Under the pieces are notes generated by a model that was not told where the DNA came from, made no database searches, and saw nothing but the letters and a program-made list of their open reading frames with translations. Of a stretch of DNA of 64,000 nucleotides, positions 8,436 through 17,023 are shown one piece after another. Where the stretch lies: assembly GCF_000426545.1 (NCBI RefSeq), contig NZ_AUFO01000008.1, positions 106,857 to 170,856 of the forward strand, in the 5' to 3' direction. Position 1 is the stretch's first letter. Every line of letters begins with the position of its first letter. The position numbers and the translations under genes are program-made. The DNA comes from Paenibacillus massiliensis subsp. panacisoli DSM 21345. Its GTDB lineage: Bacteria > Bacillota > Bacilli > Paenibacillales > Paenibacillaceae.

Positions 8436-10301
8436 CTACTCTTGTCTATGCAACTCATTCAAGCGAGCACGAATACGGCGAATCTCCTCCAGTAATTCCG
8501 TGCCTTGTGCATCCTCAGCTGATACAGGATCGCGTTGCATAAGCTCCGTCAGTCTCAATTCCAGGCGAAGCTGCTCCTCTTGCGCCTCTCTTCCCGCAGG
8601 CTGCCCCGCTCGCACCTGACGGGTCTGCTCCAGTTCATCCATGCCTCCGTCGAACCGCTCGTACTCCTCACCATGCCCCAGCAGGAGGAGACGGGTTGCT
8701 GTACGGCGTATCAGCTCGCGGTCATGCGAGACAACCACAAGAGCACCATCATAGCTGCTAAGTGCCTCCTCAATGACCTCACGAGTGTCAATATCAAAAT
8801 AATTCGTAGGCTCATCCAGGACCAACAGATTGGCTCCGCTAAAATACAAGCGCAAGAAAGCCATACGGCATTTTTCCCCCATGCTCAGATTGCCGATCTG
8901 TTGATTCACCTTGTCTCTAGAGAACAAGAAGCATCCAAGAATCGTCCTAGCTTCTGTCACTGTCATGGAGGGTAGCCCCAGGAGACTGTCCAGCAAGGTC
9001 TGATCCTCGGGAAGATTCTCAAGCTCCTGTGAGAAGTAACCCATGCGAAGCTGAGGATTCCTACGAATACTCCCAGACTGTGGCTGCAGCTCACCTGTAA
9101 TCAGTCGCAGCAGCGTCGTCTTGCCTGCCCCATTCGGCCCTAGGACAGCCATTCGATCCCCGCGTAACAGTTGCACGTTAAGCTCGTTGATCACCTGCTT
9201 GTCACCAAAGGAGAGACTAATCTGCTCCAAGCTAAGCATATGTTTGGCCTGATATTCGCTGGTCTGCAACTCCATGTTCAGGCGCATCTCTTGCCTCGGC
9301 TTCTCAACTCGATTCTCCTCCAGTCGCTCCAGCGCCTTCTGCTTCGCATGATAGCGAGAAATATGCTTGTTCGCCTTAGCCTTGTAGTAGCTACCCATAA
9401 TCTTCACTTCCACCTGCTGATTCGCAGTTGCATGGGCCCGGTGGAACCATTCCCGATAGGTGCGGATGGATGCCTCTAGCGCAGCCTTGGCCTGCTCCTG
9501 CTTGCGATACTCCGTCTCCTGCTCTTTGCGCTCTCTTTCTTTGTGGCTACGGTATTCATCATATCCCCCGGTATATCGAACAACTCCGCTGGCGGACAGC
9601 TCGCAGATACCGGTAGCCACTCGATTCAAGAACGTTCTGTCATGTGATACAAACAGCAGCGTCCCCTGATAATCTCGCAGCCACTCCTCCAGCCAGATCA
9701 AACCCTCCTGATCCATATGATTCGTCGGCTCATCCAGCACCAACACACGCGGCTTGCGCAGCATCAATGCTGCCAGTCTTACCCGCGTCTTCTGTCCACC
9801 ACTTAATCGGCCATATTCCCGCTGCCAGGTCTCATTCGGCATGCCAACCCGAGTCAGTAACAGCTCCGCCTGTGTCTCCCAGCTATAGCCCTGCAATTCC
9901 ACATAGCGCTCCAGCCACTCGCTGTATTCAATGGCCGCTTGCTCAGCTTGTGCACCATCAGCAGTCTCAAGGAGCTGTTCCAACCGCTTCAACGCTGCTC
10001 TAGTCTGCCACAGCTCCGTACTCTCCAGCAGCATCCGCTCCAGGACTGTTAACCCCGCAGTAGCTGGTTCATCCTGCTGCTTCATCCAGCCCCATTCCTC
10101 CAGGGGCAAGACTCGCTCGACCTGTCCGAGAGTCGCTCCCTCCACGCCCATCAATATTCGCAGCAACGTAGTTTTTCCACAGCCATTGCGGCCGTGCAGC
10201 GCCACACGCTCACCTTCGTTAATCTCCATATTTACACTCTCGAATAGCCGTCTGCCATTCCAGTCCTTCGTCAGGCCCTTAACACGCAAGATTGTTGCCA
10301 T
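8436..10301 (-). CDS. ABC-F family ATPase (ribosomal-protection type)
   Basis: 621 residues with two ABC domains and no membrane segment, the ABC-F architecture. Domain 1: Walker A GRNGCGKTT (37-45), signature LSGGQ (166-170), Walker B LVLDEPTNHMD. Domain 2: Walker A GPNGAGKTT (388-396), signature LSMGE (471-475), Walker B LVLDEPTNYFD. The ~100-residue linker between them (about 240-345) is charged and helical. In this family it enters the ribosomal E/P site. A basic/acidic C-terminal helix follows. Members either regulate translation or displace antibiotics from the ribosome (Vga/Lsa/Msr/VmlR types). The terminator-bearing leader upstream favours a drug-inducible protection factor (inference). 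The exact subgroup cannot be told from sequence reading alone. Confidence 0.9.
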   Translation of the reverse strand: MATILRVKGLTKDWNGRRLFESVNMEINEGERVALHGRNGCGKTTLLRILMGVEGATLGQVERVLPLEEWGWMKQQDEPATAGLTVLERMLLESTELWQTRAALKRLEQLLETADGAQAEQAAIEYSEWLERYVELQGYSWETQAELLLTRVGMPNETWQREYGRLSGGQKTRVRLAALMLRKPRVLVLDEPTNHMDQEGLIWLEEWLRDYQGTLLFVSHDRTFLNRVATGICELSASGVVRYTGGYDEYRSHKERERKEQETEYRKQEQAKAALEASIRTYREWFHRAHATANQQVEVKIMGSYYKAKANKHISRYHAKQKALERLEENRVEKPRQEMRLNMELQTSEYQAKHMLSLEQISLSFGDKQVINELNVQLLRGDRMAVLGPNGAGKTTLLRLITGELQPQSGSIRRNPQLRMGYFSQELENLPEDQTLLDSLLGLPSMTVTEARTILGCFLFSRDKVNQQIGNLSMGEKCRMAFLRLYFSGANLLVLDEPTNYFDIDTREVIEEALSSYDGALVVVSHDRELIRRTATRLLLLGHGEEYERFDGGMDELEQTRQVRAGQPAGREAQEEQLRLELRLTELMQRDPVSAEDAQGTELLEEIRRIRARLNELHRQE

Positions 10302-10383
10302 ACATGATCTTCCTCTCTGTGATCCTGTTCGACTTCATCCTCAGTATCTATCCACTTGGATGAGACAAACACACGGTAATCTG

Positions 10384-10412
10384 TACAAAAAAACCGCAGA
10401 CGGTCTGCGGCT
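10384..10412 (-). terminator. Attenuator-like terminator in the leader of the ABC-F gene
   Basis: Minus strand: CCGCAGACCGTCTGCGG, a perfect seven-base stem with a three-base loop, followed by seven T. It lies about 85-115 bases before the ABC-F start, with no other gene between. A second, weaker hairpin with seven T lies about 90 bases further upstream (about 10473-10497). A short TTG- or ATG-initiated reading frame (from 10462, or its internal ATG at 10438) runs straight through the strong hairpin. Confidence 0.75.
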
Positions 10413-10731
10413 TCAGCAAGAATACAGGTATGGAGCATGAGATACGGAAAAAAAGACGACAAACGGCTATAACAAAAAAAGCCGAACTCCGAAAGCTCGA
10501 ACCCAGACGACCACTAGCAAGGCTTATAAATAGCCTACTATCCTAGTCATATGAGCTCAAGTTGAAGTAGATCTGCGTCCAATACCGATGTCATGTAGAC
10601 ACACCTGTTCCCTGCAGCTTCACAGCCGCCTGCCTTCATGTGCAGTTGACGGGATACAGATGTAATTACTTCATCGGACGCAGGTACCTACCTTTCTACA
10701 GAGTTCAAGCTTTATTTATTGCGCTTGTTAA

Positions 10732-10802
10732 AGCGGGTGATGGGAATCGAACCCACGCTATTAGCTTGGAAGGCTAAAGTTCTACCATTGAACTACACCC
10801 GC
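10732..10802 (-). tRNA. tRNA-Gly (UCC anticodon)
   Basis: The minus-strand sequence begins GCGGGTGTAGTTCAATGG and folds as a tRNA. It has a seven-base acceptor stem (GCGGGTG/CACCCGC), a D arm with AGTTCAATGGTAGAAC, anticodon loop CTTCCAA (anticodon TCC), and a T arm GGGTTCGATTCCC. The discriminator is T, normal for bacterial glycine tRNAs. CCA is not encoded. It stands alone, with no other tRNA nearby in the window. Confidence 0.96.
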
Positions 10803-11112
10803 ATATACGAACTACGTATTGATCATTATAACGCAAATACCATATAAATGCAATTCTGGTCCAAGCCCAAACATCTACACAATCAAATTACGAGCTTACA
10901 CCCGATTTCTGGCGATGCGAATGACCACCTTTGGCTCATCCCATGCTCGCTCTAAAAGAACAATCCCCTTCGAAACAGACACAAGCCATCACTTAGATGA
11001 ACATCGCATCCATTCCAAAGGGGTGTAACATATTCGCTTTATTTGTGTTGCCACTATATTTGTGTGCTACTGTACTTGGCTAACGGATCATCAGCCTAAT
11101 TATGACTTATTA
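10803..11112. other. Gene-free stretch between tRNA-Gly and the metallolyase gene
   Basis: About 310 AT-richer bases. No convincing ORF with an RBS and no strong hairpin was seen. It must hold the tRNA-Gly promoter, but no clear -35/-10 pair could be picked. Confidence 0.5.
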
Positions 11113-12072
11113 TCAGGATTTATCAAAAGATACTTCCGGCGTAGTCAGCGTGTCATAGAAATCGACAGCCTTATCCTTGTCCTTGGATGCACGCAGAGCC
11201 ATTGCCGAACGCGGATGCTCGTCCAACGTACCTGTAATCATGTAAGGGATAATGTACCCCCACTCTTCCTTTTCGCGCAGCGGGATCATCAGGTTCTCGA
11301 TGACATCCAGTACTGGACGCAGCTTGTAGTTGGTATGCTTCAGATGGGTCACCAGCAGCTCTGTCGGGCAGTTCCCGGCTGCACGGCCCATGCCGTACAC
11401 CGAAGCATCCAGCAGCTCCACGCCATTCTCGGCAGCAATCAACGTGTTGGAGAACGCCAATTGAAGGTTGTTATGAGCATGAATTCCTAGACGCTTGTTC
11501 GGAAGGTGCTTCTTGAATTTCTCGGTCAGATATACGATGTCCTTATGATCCAGGCTGCCGTAGGAATCTACAATGTACACGACATCAACGACACTATCCT
11601 TAATCAGCTCGAATGCTTCGATCAGTTCGTTCTCCATGACATTGGAGAGAGCCATAATGTTAATTGTAGTCTCGTAGCCTCTGGCGTGGAAAATGTTGAT
11701 CAGATCGATGGCCTTGTCCACATCCTTGATGTAGCAGGCTACGCGAATCAGATCCAGCATGCTTTCGCTGCGCGGCAGGATATCATTCTCATCCACACGT
11801 CCGATATCTACCAGTGCGGAGAGCTTGGTGTTCCCCTTCTCTGGCAGAACCTTGCGTAGGAACTCATCGTCGAGGAATCTCCACGGGCCCGCTTTATCTG
11901 CACCCTTCAGTAGCTTAGGCGAATTTTTGTAGCCAATTTCCATATAGTCAACACCGGCTTCATTAAGTCCGGCATACAACGCTTGAACGAATTCAACGCT
12001 GAAATCCCAGTTGTTGACCAGACCTCCGTCGCGGATCGTACAGTCAACAATTTTGGTATGGTTCGTTTTCAT
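11113..12072 (-). CDS. DRE-TIM metallolyase (HMGL/aldolase-like) of unknown substrate
   Basis: 319 residues. The opening DCTIRDGGLVNNWDFS is the D-x-T-x-R-D-G signature of the DRE-TIM superfamily (HMG-CoA lyase, isopropylmalate/citramalate synthase, 4-hydroxy-2-oxovalerate aldolase). The C-terminal metal motif GIHAHNNLQLAFSN supplies the two histidines. A GMGRAAGN loop is also typical. There is no LeuA regulatory domain and no DmpG communication domain, so it is neither a full isopropylmalate synthase nor the classic aldolase. Related stand-alone proteins in Paenibacillus are annotated only as aldolase catalytic domain proteins. The ATG follows GGAGGGATAATTTACAG. It is monocistronic in appearance, with the histidine kinase terminator upstream. 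Substrate unknown. Confidence 0.85.
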   Translation of the reverse strand: MKTNHTKIVDCTIRDGGLVNNWDFSVEFVQALYAGLNEAGVDYMEIGYKNSPKLLKGADKAGPWRFLDDEFLRKVLPEKGNTKLSALVDIGRVDENDILPRSESMLDLIRVACYIKDVDKAIDLINIFHARGYETTINIMALSNVMENELIEAFELIKDSVVDVVYIVDSYGSLDHKDIVYLTEKFKKHLPNKRLGIHAHNNLQLAFSNTLIAAENGVELLDASVYGMGRAAGNCPTELLVTHLKHTNYKLRPVLDVIENLMIPLREKEEWGYIIPYMITGTLDEHPRSAMALRASKDKDKAVDFYDTLTTPEVSFDKS

Positions 12073-12158
12073 CTGTAAATTATCCCTCCAGGCTAACTAT
12101 TTCTCCTCATCATACTTGAATCTATATTTAAAAGTAAAGGTATCGAAAGCTAACGCAT

Positions 12159-12204
12159 AAAAAAAGAACCGCACATTCCACAGCACTCGGAAATAACGGT
12201 TCTT
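12159..12204 (-). terminator. Terminator downstream of the histidine kinase gene
   Basis: Minus strand: AAGAACCG (12204-12197) pairs with CGGTTCTT (12173-12166), followed by seven T. It separates the kinase from the metallolyase gene. Confidence 0.88.
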
Positions 12205-12242
12205 GCAATCACTTGAGCATTGCTTCTCTCAGGCTATATGTC

Positions 12243-13346
12243 TTATACCAGTGGCAGTAATATCTTGAAATCCGTGCCTTCACCCCGGGAGCTGTCCACA
12301 CGAATAAACCCTCCGTGATTTTTGATAATCCGGTAGCTGACAGACAGACCAAGTCCCGTACCACTCTCTTTGGTCGTGAAGAATGGATCGAATAAATGAG
12401 ACAGTGTATTGTGGTCCATGCCTAATCCATTGTCGGAGATGGAAATCTCGACAAAGCTCCCCTCCTGATGAATGGCGATCTGAATAACACCTTTACGATG
12501 GTCCTCAATACCCTCGATAGCATCCATGGCATTTTTGATAATATTCAGGATGACCTGCTTGATCTGCTTCACGTCAATGGAGACTCTCATCACACTGGAC
12601 GTGTCCTCCAGCGATATTTCACAGCCCTTCATAACCGCTTCACTTTCAGTCAGCATCACAACCTCACGCAGCAGATTTCTGACAGGAACGGCCGTCATTT
12701 GCGGTGCGGAGGGCTTGGATGAATTCAAAAACTCGTAAATGATATCGTTCGCGCGGTCAATCTCGGTCAGAATAATCTTAGCATATTCGTCCTTGCCGAG
12801 TTGTGTAAGGTGGGGTCTAAGGAGTTGAATAAAGCCGCGGATAGCAGTCAGTGGATTGCGAATCTCGTGGGCTATGGAAGCGGATATTTTGCCTAGCATG
12901 GCCAATTTGTCGTTCTGATAAGCGGTCTGCTCGATTTGCTTATAGTCTGACACGTCCTTGACACTAAACAGAAAGTCACCTTCCATCTCATCACCAGCGG
13001 TTACAGTAACCAGCCAATGGCGACCACACTCGTCAATCACTTCATGATAGCGTTTTCTATGATGGATAGTATCACGGTAGATTCTCAGTATTTTTTTACG
13101 TTTATATCGACCTAGCTTGGGGTGAAGAAGAATTTGCATCAACGTACATCCAATGAGTGACTTTCGCGGGAGTTCGAACAGCTTGGCCATTTGCACATTA
13201 ATAAATGTCAGTACTCCTTCGCTGTCAAACAGCATTATTCCGCTGTCCAAGTGTTCCAGCACTCTTTCATACTTGTCGGTATTGGGCTGTCTCGGATGGA
13301 AAGAGCGTATCGATTGAAGCATACTATCTTGAACTTCGCTGATCAT
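12243..13346 (-). CDS. Soluble PAS-domain sensor histidine kinase (KinA/KinE-like)
   Basis: 367 residues from the ATG at 13346, which follows GGAGGGGG. The open frame reaches 13388 but that start has no RBS. One PAS domain (about 25-140, LEHLDSGIMLFDSEGVLTFIN) is followed by HisKA with the phospho-acceptor His160 (SIAHEIRNPLTAIRGF). A HATPase_c domain comes next, with the N box NIIKNAMDA, DNGLGM and GTGLGLSVSYRI. There is no transmembrane segment or signal peptide, so it senses an internal cue. No response regulator gene is adjacent. That orphan layout, and similarity in kind to sporulation kinases, suggests it feeds a phosphorelay such as Spo0F/Spo0A (inference). Confidence 0.9.
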   Translation of the reverse strand: MISEVQDSMLQSIRSFHPRQPNTDKYERVLEHLDSGIMLFDSEGVLTFINVQMAKLFELPRKSLIGCTLMQILLHPKLGRYKRKKILRIYRDTIHHRKRYHEVIDECGRHWLVTVTAGDEMEGDFLFSVKDVSDYKQIEQTAYQNDKLAMLGKISASIAHEIRNPLTAIRGFIQLLRPHLTQLGKDEYAKIILTEIDRANDIIYEFLNSSKPSAPQMTAVPVRNLLREVVMLTESEAVMKGCEISLEDTSSVMRVSIDVKQIKQVILNIIKNAMDAIEGIEDHRKGVIQIAIHQEGSFVEISISDNGLGMDHNTLSHLFDPFFTTKESGTGLGLSVSYRIIKNHGGFIRVDSSRGEGTDFKILLPLV

Positions 13347-13745
13347 GCCAGGCTTCCCCCTCCTATCGGATTGATAAAAACTGGCCAATAGTGTCGTACA
13401 CCAACTTGCATCAGATAGTTGTCCTATAAGTAATGATAGTCAACTACAAGCTTTATCGCAACGGGGAAACATGTCGAATGCATGTTTTTTTCCAATTTTT
13501 TTCAATGATATTTTTGCACACGTATGCAAAACAGGGCCTTTTTTATGCATAACACAACTTGGCTGCAAAGAACATTCAGTATTCATGCGATAATACCACT
13601 CCGAAATACCTGTCATTATAGGAGCAGTAGAACATCTGTTATTTAACTGATATGCATCCCCAACTCTCATAATATGCGCGTCAAATTTCTACAATACGCT
13701 TACCAAAAAACTACAATATCTGTAACAAAACAGTGCTGAAGCACG
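13347..13745. other. Gene-free region upstream of the kinase, with a 20-bp palindrome
   Basis: No supported gene. Notable are a near-perfect palindrome TTTTGCACACGTATGCAAAA at 13512-13531, a TGTCGAA motif at 13472-13478 that matches the core of a Spo0A box, and a possible TTGACT -35 on the minus strand near 13439-13444. The function of these elements is not shown. Confidence 0.4.
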
Positions 13746-13771
13746 CAAAAGCCCCCGGTTTGCGGGGGCTT
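13746..13771 (-). terminator. Terminator of the zinc-ribbon protein gene
   Basis: AGCCCCCG-CAAA-CCGGGGGCT on the minus strand, followed by TTTT. It lies 35 bases after the stop at 13806. Confidence 0.85.
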
Positions 13772-13805
13772 GATGATGTTAATGTGTACAGTCCAGTGGA
13801 GGCGG

Positions 13806-14219
13806 TCAGGTGCTTTTGTTGTGCTGAAGCCGAGAGCGTCGTTGGCTCATTACGGCAAGTCTGCGCTTGAGCTCCCTTTCCCATTTCTCATCCTGAATCT
13901 GTTTTGCGATTGTTAGTAAATCCAGAGACATGTCAATTTGTTTTTTCACGATTTCCAGTGGATCTTCATTCTCGGTATTGACGCAATTCTCAAAGATAGC
14001 CTCTTCTTCTTCCAGCACATAGTCCTGAAAATCAATCTCGTTAGCCCCATCGCCATGGGCATATTCAGCTAAAATTTCATATTCATTCTCAACCCTGTAA
14101 TGCACTTCGATGCGCTGACAGACCGGACAGAACAATAGAGGAACATTATGAACCTGCGTTCGGTAATGCTTCAGCGTCCCTTTGGTTCCCACCATGCTTG
14201 CTCCACAGCAATAACTCAT
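13806..14219 (-). CDS. Small zinc-ribbon-like protein, function unknown
   Basis: 137 residues. The N-terminal 35 residues carry Cys4, Cys5, Cys31 and Cys34 (MSYCCG and FCPVCQ), consistent with a zinc ribbon like those of YgiT-type proteins. The middle is strongly acidic (DYVLEEEEAIFENC). The C-terminal ~45 residues form a charged helix (IDMSLDLLTIAKQIQDEKWERELKRRL). ATG follows GGAGGGTGAGCGCCAG. I do not recognise a characterised homologue. A regulatory or protein-binding role is possible, and the antitoxin-like ribbon has no toxin gene next to it. It has its own terminator. Confidence 0.75.
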   Translation of the reverse strand: MSYCCGASMVGTKGTLKHYRTQVHNVPLLFCPVCQRIEVHYRVENEYEILAEYAHGDGANEIDFQDYVLEEEEAIFENCVNTENEDPLEIVKKQIDMSLDLLTIAKQIQDEKWERELKRRLAVMSQRRSRLQHNKST

Positions 14220-14356
14220 CTGGCGCTCACCCTCCTCTGAACATAACCAGTTCGCTTCCGTAATTTATTCTTCCCTTACCTTATTCGTCTTGCGATTATG
14301 AAATTCCTTCCAACTCAAACTTTCTTGTTCATCATAATGTAAGAAATGAAGACAAG

Positions 14357-14393
14357 CAAACCCCCAAAACCTTGTCAAAGGCATTTGGGGGCT
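14357..14393 (-). terminator. Terminator of the peroxiredoxin gene
   Basis: Minus-strand stem CCCCCAAA/TTTGGGGG (14391-14384 with 14368-14361), followed by a T-rich tail, 23 bases after the stop. Confidence 0.8.
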
Positions 14394-14415
14394 GCATATA
14401 CATGGACTTTATGAA

Positions 14416-14952
14416 TTACAGATTCTTGTCGCCTGGCTTCCAGTTCATTGGGCACAATCCGCCGGATTGCAGAGCTTGAAGCACACGCAGTGTCTCTTCT
14501 ACGCTACGACCTACATCGTTGTGGTTAACAACTTGATATTTCAATTCGCCTTCTGGGTCGATGATGAACAGACCGCGCAGAGCAATACCTTCTTCCTCGA
14601 TCAGGACACCATAGTCTCTAGCTACTTGCTTCGTGATGTCGGAAGCCAGTGGGAAGTTCAGCTTGCCAAGTCCGTTGCTTTCCTTCGGTGTGTTGATCCA
14701 AGCTTTGTGGCTGTGCTCAGAGTCTACGCTGACGCCGAGGATTTCAGTGTCCAGAGCTTTGAACTGATCAGCAGCATCGCTAAGAGCTGTGATCTCAGTT
14801 GGACATACGAATGTGAAATCAAGCGGGTAGAAGAAGAATACGAGCCATTTGCCACGGTAGTCAGACAGCTTAACCGCTCCAAAGTCCTGTCCATCACCAG
14901 ATACGGTATTCATTGCAAAATCCGGGGCTGCTTTTCCTACTAATCTTTCCAT
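14416..14952 (-). CDS. Typical 2-Cys peroxiredoxin (AhpC/TSA family, YkuU-like)
   Basis: 178 residues from ATG 14952 behind AAGGAGG. The longer open frame to 15003 has no RBS. The peroxidatic Cys50 lies in DFTFVCPTEITAL and the resolving Cys167 in GGLCPMNW near the C terminus, so this is a typical 2-Cys enzyme that reduces H2O2 and organic peroxides at thioredoxin expense. The short C terminus after the resolving Cys resembles the YkuU/BAS-type enzymes rather than AhpC proper, and no ahpF is adjacent. A PerR-like box upstream (15163-15177) suggests peroxide control. Confidence 0.95.
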   Translation of the reverse strand: MERLVGKAAPDFAMNTVSGDGQDFGAVKLSDYRGKWLVFFFYPLDFTFVCPTEITALSDAADQFKALDTEILGVSVDSEHSHKAWINTPKESNGLGKLNFPLASDITKQVARDYGVLIEEEGIALRGLFIIDPEGELKYQVVNHNDVGRSVEETLRVLQALQSGGLCPMNWKPGDKNL

Positions 14953-15143
14953 AGTATAAAATCCTCCTTTGAAGTTATGTGAGCACTGTAGCATGTGCTG
15001 CACTAAATGCCAGCTCAGTTCCGTTCATCGGACCGAGTATACTACAAGCCTATTGAAGAAGAAGCAAGTTCTTCTCATTAGCATAATCGTGTAATTTCCT
15101 TAGCTGCATAGAAAATGTTATCATCCGTCGAAATCAAAGTCAA

Positions 15144-15177
15144 CATTATACTAGTTACTTTTTTATAATTAATATAA
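15144..15177 (-). promoter_or_regulatory. Peroxiredoxin promoter with PerR-like box
   Basis: The sequence TTATAATTAATATAA (15163-15177) differs at one position from the PerR 7-1-7 palindrome TTATAATNATTATAA. On the minus strand it overlaps the -35 zone of a promoter whose -10 is TATAAT (plus-strand attata, about 15145-15150). Operator overlap with the -35 fits peroxide-relieved repression. The box is about 210 bases from the peroxiredoxin start, and an alternative TTGACT promoter lies just downstream, so the exact start point is open. Confidence 0.55.
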
Positions 15178-15262
15178 TCTACATCTGATCTTCATTTAAT
15201 CTTCATTAGTCCTTGATTTATAAGGGGTTGACATGGAATTACCACTTCGTTGAAGAGGATCA

Positions 15263-15533
15263 TTGCAGGCTGATGGAGCAACCGTTGCTTCCATTTATAG
15301 CTTTCTGCGAGAAGCATTAAGATTCGTTGATGAACACATGATCTATCGTGGCCCACATCATTATGAAGCAGGGCAACTATACATAAAGCATGAATATGAA
15401 GGCACGCTAGATTATTTTTACGGTCACGCCACTCAAAACAAACAATCCGGCCTGTGAGGAATGTAGATTCGCTCGCCCAGCCGGACTGCAAGAGTTATGT
15501 TTTTATTTCATGCTCGTAAAGAGCAGATATTAA
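15263..15533 (+). pseudogene. Decayed C-terminal fragment, DUF5680-like protein
   Basis: A plus-strand frame (15263-15457) reads SFLREALRFVDEHMIYRGPHHYEAGQLYIKHEYEGTLDYFYG. This resembles, from memory, the C-terminal part of DUF5680 proteins (alkyl side RGP..YE.G......EG..D.F.G). After a stop, another frame continues with CEECRFARPAGLQEL up to about 15533, like the family's Y-E-x-x-F-x-G-G-L ending. It therefore looks frameshifted as well as truncated at the N terminus. There is no RBS. The fragment lies between the peroxiredoxin and leuB, near the PerR-like box. Family assignment is tentative. Confidence 0.45.
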
Positions 15534-15556
15534 TGTAGCCTAGATATCAATGTAGC

Positions 15557-16633
15557 CTATTTCATTGCTGCTGCAATCAAATCGCCCATCTCACTGGTAG
15601 AGAGCGCCTGGCTTCTGTCAGCAGCAATATCGGCTGTACGATGACCCGCATCCAGCACCTCGGCAACCGCCTTCTCGATCGCATCAGCAGCCTTATCGTA
15701 TCCAAAGGTAAGACGGAACATTAGTGCTACCGACAGGATCGTCGCAATCGGGTTCGCCAGACCTTGTCCAGCAATGTCAGGGGCAGAGCCGTGCACAGGC
15801 TCATACAAGCCGAAGCTGCCTTCACCCAGTGATGCAGATGCCAGCATACCAATTGATCCAGTCAGCATAGCTGCCTCATCGCTCAGAATGTCGCCGAACA
15901 TATTCTCGGTAACGATGACGTCGAAGCTTGACGGTCTACGAAGCAACTGCATCGCACAGTTATCGACGAGTACATGCTCCAGCTCTACGTCTGGATATTC
16001 CGGTGCTACACGGATGACTACTTCTCTCCAGAGGCGGGAAGTCTCAAGCACGTTCGCTTTATCGACTGAGGCAAGCTTCTTGCGGCGCTTCTGTGCAATT
16101 TCGAAAGCTTGGCGTACGATACGCTCTACTTCTGTTACATTATATACGCAAGTATCTACAGCCTCTTCACCTTGCGCTCCTTCACGTCTGAACTTCTCAC
16201 CGAAATAGATACCACCTGTCAACTCACGCACGACCATCAGGTCCGTCCCGTCCAGCACTTCTGGCTTCAGGGTCGATGCATCCTTCAGGCAGTCAAAGAT
16301 AACAGCAGGACGCAGGTTGGAGAAGAGTCCCAGCTCCTTGCGGATACCAAGCAATCCTGTCTCTGGGCGCAGCTCCTTCGAGTTATTATCCCATTTCGGT
16401 CCGCCCACAGCACCAAGCAATACCGCATCTGCGCTTTTACACACCTTCAGCGTATCTTCAGGCAGTGGTGTTCCTTTCTCATCAATAGCAATACCTCCGA
16501 AGAGTGCATGCTCAGTCTCAAAAGAGTAACCGTACAGCTCCTCCGCACGCTTCAGAATTTTTTCCGCCTCGGCTACCACCTCAGGACCGATTCCATCCCC
16601 TGCGATTACCGCAATTTTTTTCACATCAGACAT
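15557..16633 (-). CDS. leuB: 3-isopropylmalate dehydrogenase
   Basis: 358 residues, full length. LeuB oxidises and decarboxylates (2R,3S)-3-isopropylmalate with NAD+ in leucine synthesis, in the cytoplasm. Motifs: [10 protein letters not shown] at the N terminus, the [11 protein letters not shown] and [21 protein letters not shown] substrate region, [12 protein letters not shown] with the catalytic Tyr, VDNCAMQL, and the NAD site [23 protein letters not shown] follows GAGGAGC. No leuA, leuC or leuD is in the window. On the minus strand ilvBHC ends 20.4 kb upstream, with the nitrate island between. Confidence 0.97.
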   Translation of the reverse strand: MSDVKKIAVIAGDGIGPEVVAEAEKILKRAEELYGYSFETEHALFGGIAIDEKGTPLPEDTLKVCKSADAVLLGAVGGPKWDNNSKELRPETGLLGIRKELGLFSNLRPAVIFDCLKDASTLKPEVLDGTDLMVVRELTGGIYFGEKFRREGAQGEEAVDTCVYNVTEVERIVRQAFEIAQKRRKKLASVDKANVLETSRLWREVVIRVAPEYPDVELEHVLVDNCAMQLLRRPSSFDVIVTENMFGDILSDEAAMLTGSIGMLASASLGEGSFGLYEPVHGSAPDIAGQGLANPIATILSVALMFRLTFGYDKAADAIEKAVAEVLDAGHRTADIAADRSQALSTSEMGDLIAAAMK

Positions 16634-16880
16634 TAGGCTCAGCTCCTCTTGTTCTTGGGTTCACATGTCGAACCACTAACTTATTCCGCATGTCACGCAG
16701 TTCTTCCTATACATGTTTGTACCATAGGGTGAAGGATTTGACCAAGACGCACATTCTATGGATTCGATAGGCTTAGCCTATAAGTCATGCTGTCCTTGAT
16801 TCATTCGACTTTGGACATGTCATAAATAGGATATAAATAGAGGCGAGTGACATCTCGCCCTGTTATCCCCTTACGTTCAT

Positions 16881-16951
16881 AAGGGAAATCCCTAATTCAT
16901 GCAAGGAGATTTCCCTAACCCTCCATGATATACTGTATCCTATGCTATAAT
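16881..16951 (+). promoter_or_regulatory. NreC-type boxes and promoter of the Crp/Fnr gene
   Basis: Box 1 AAGGG-AAAT-CCCTA (16881-16894) and box 2 AGGAG-ATTT-CCCTA (16904-16917) match the TAGGG-N4-CCCTA inverted repeat described for NreC, box 2 only partly. Their centres are 23 bp apart. A consensus -10 TATAAT follows at 16946-16951, with no good -35, as expected for an activator-dependent promoter. Box 2 is centred 38 bp upstream of the -10 centre. The same arrangement recurs at narK and narG. Confidence 0.6.
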
Positions 16952-17023
16952 TTGATAAACAAAATAGCTCAACTTTCATCTTTATATCACCACTAAAATC
17001 ACATCGCTTTTGGAGGTCGTGCC

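Noticed and set aside
11113..12072. Assigning this gene as leuA or citramalate synthase
   Set aside because: It lacks the C-terminal LeuA dimer/regulatory domain and is about 190 residues too short.
13440..13670. 76-residue minus-strand open frame upstream of the kinase
   Set aside because: No RBS, unusual composition, and it covers the palindrome and T-rich stretches; treated as non-coding.
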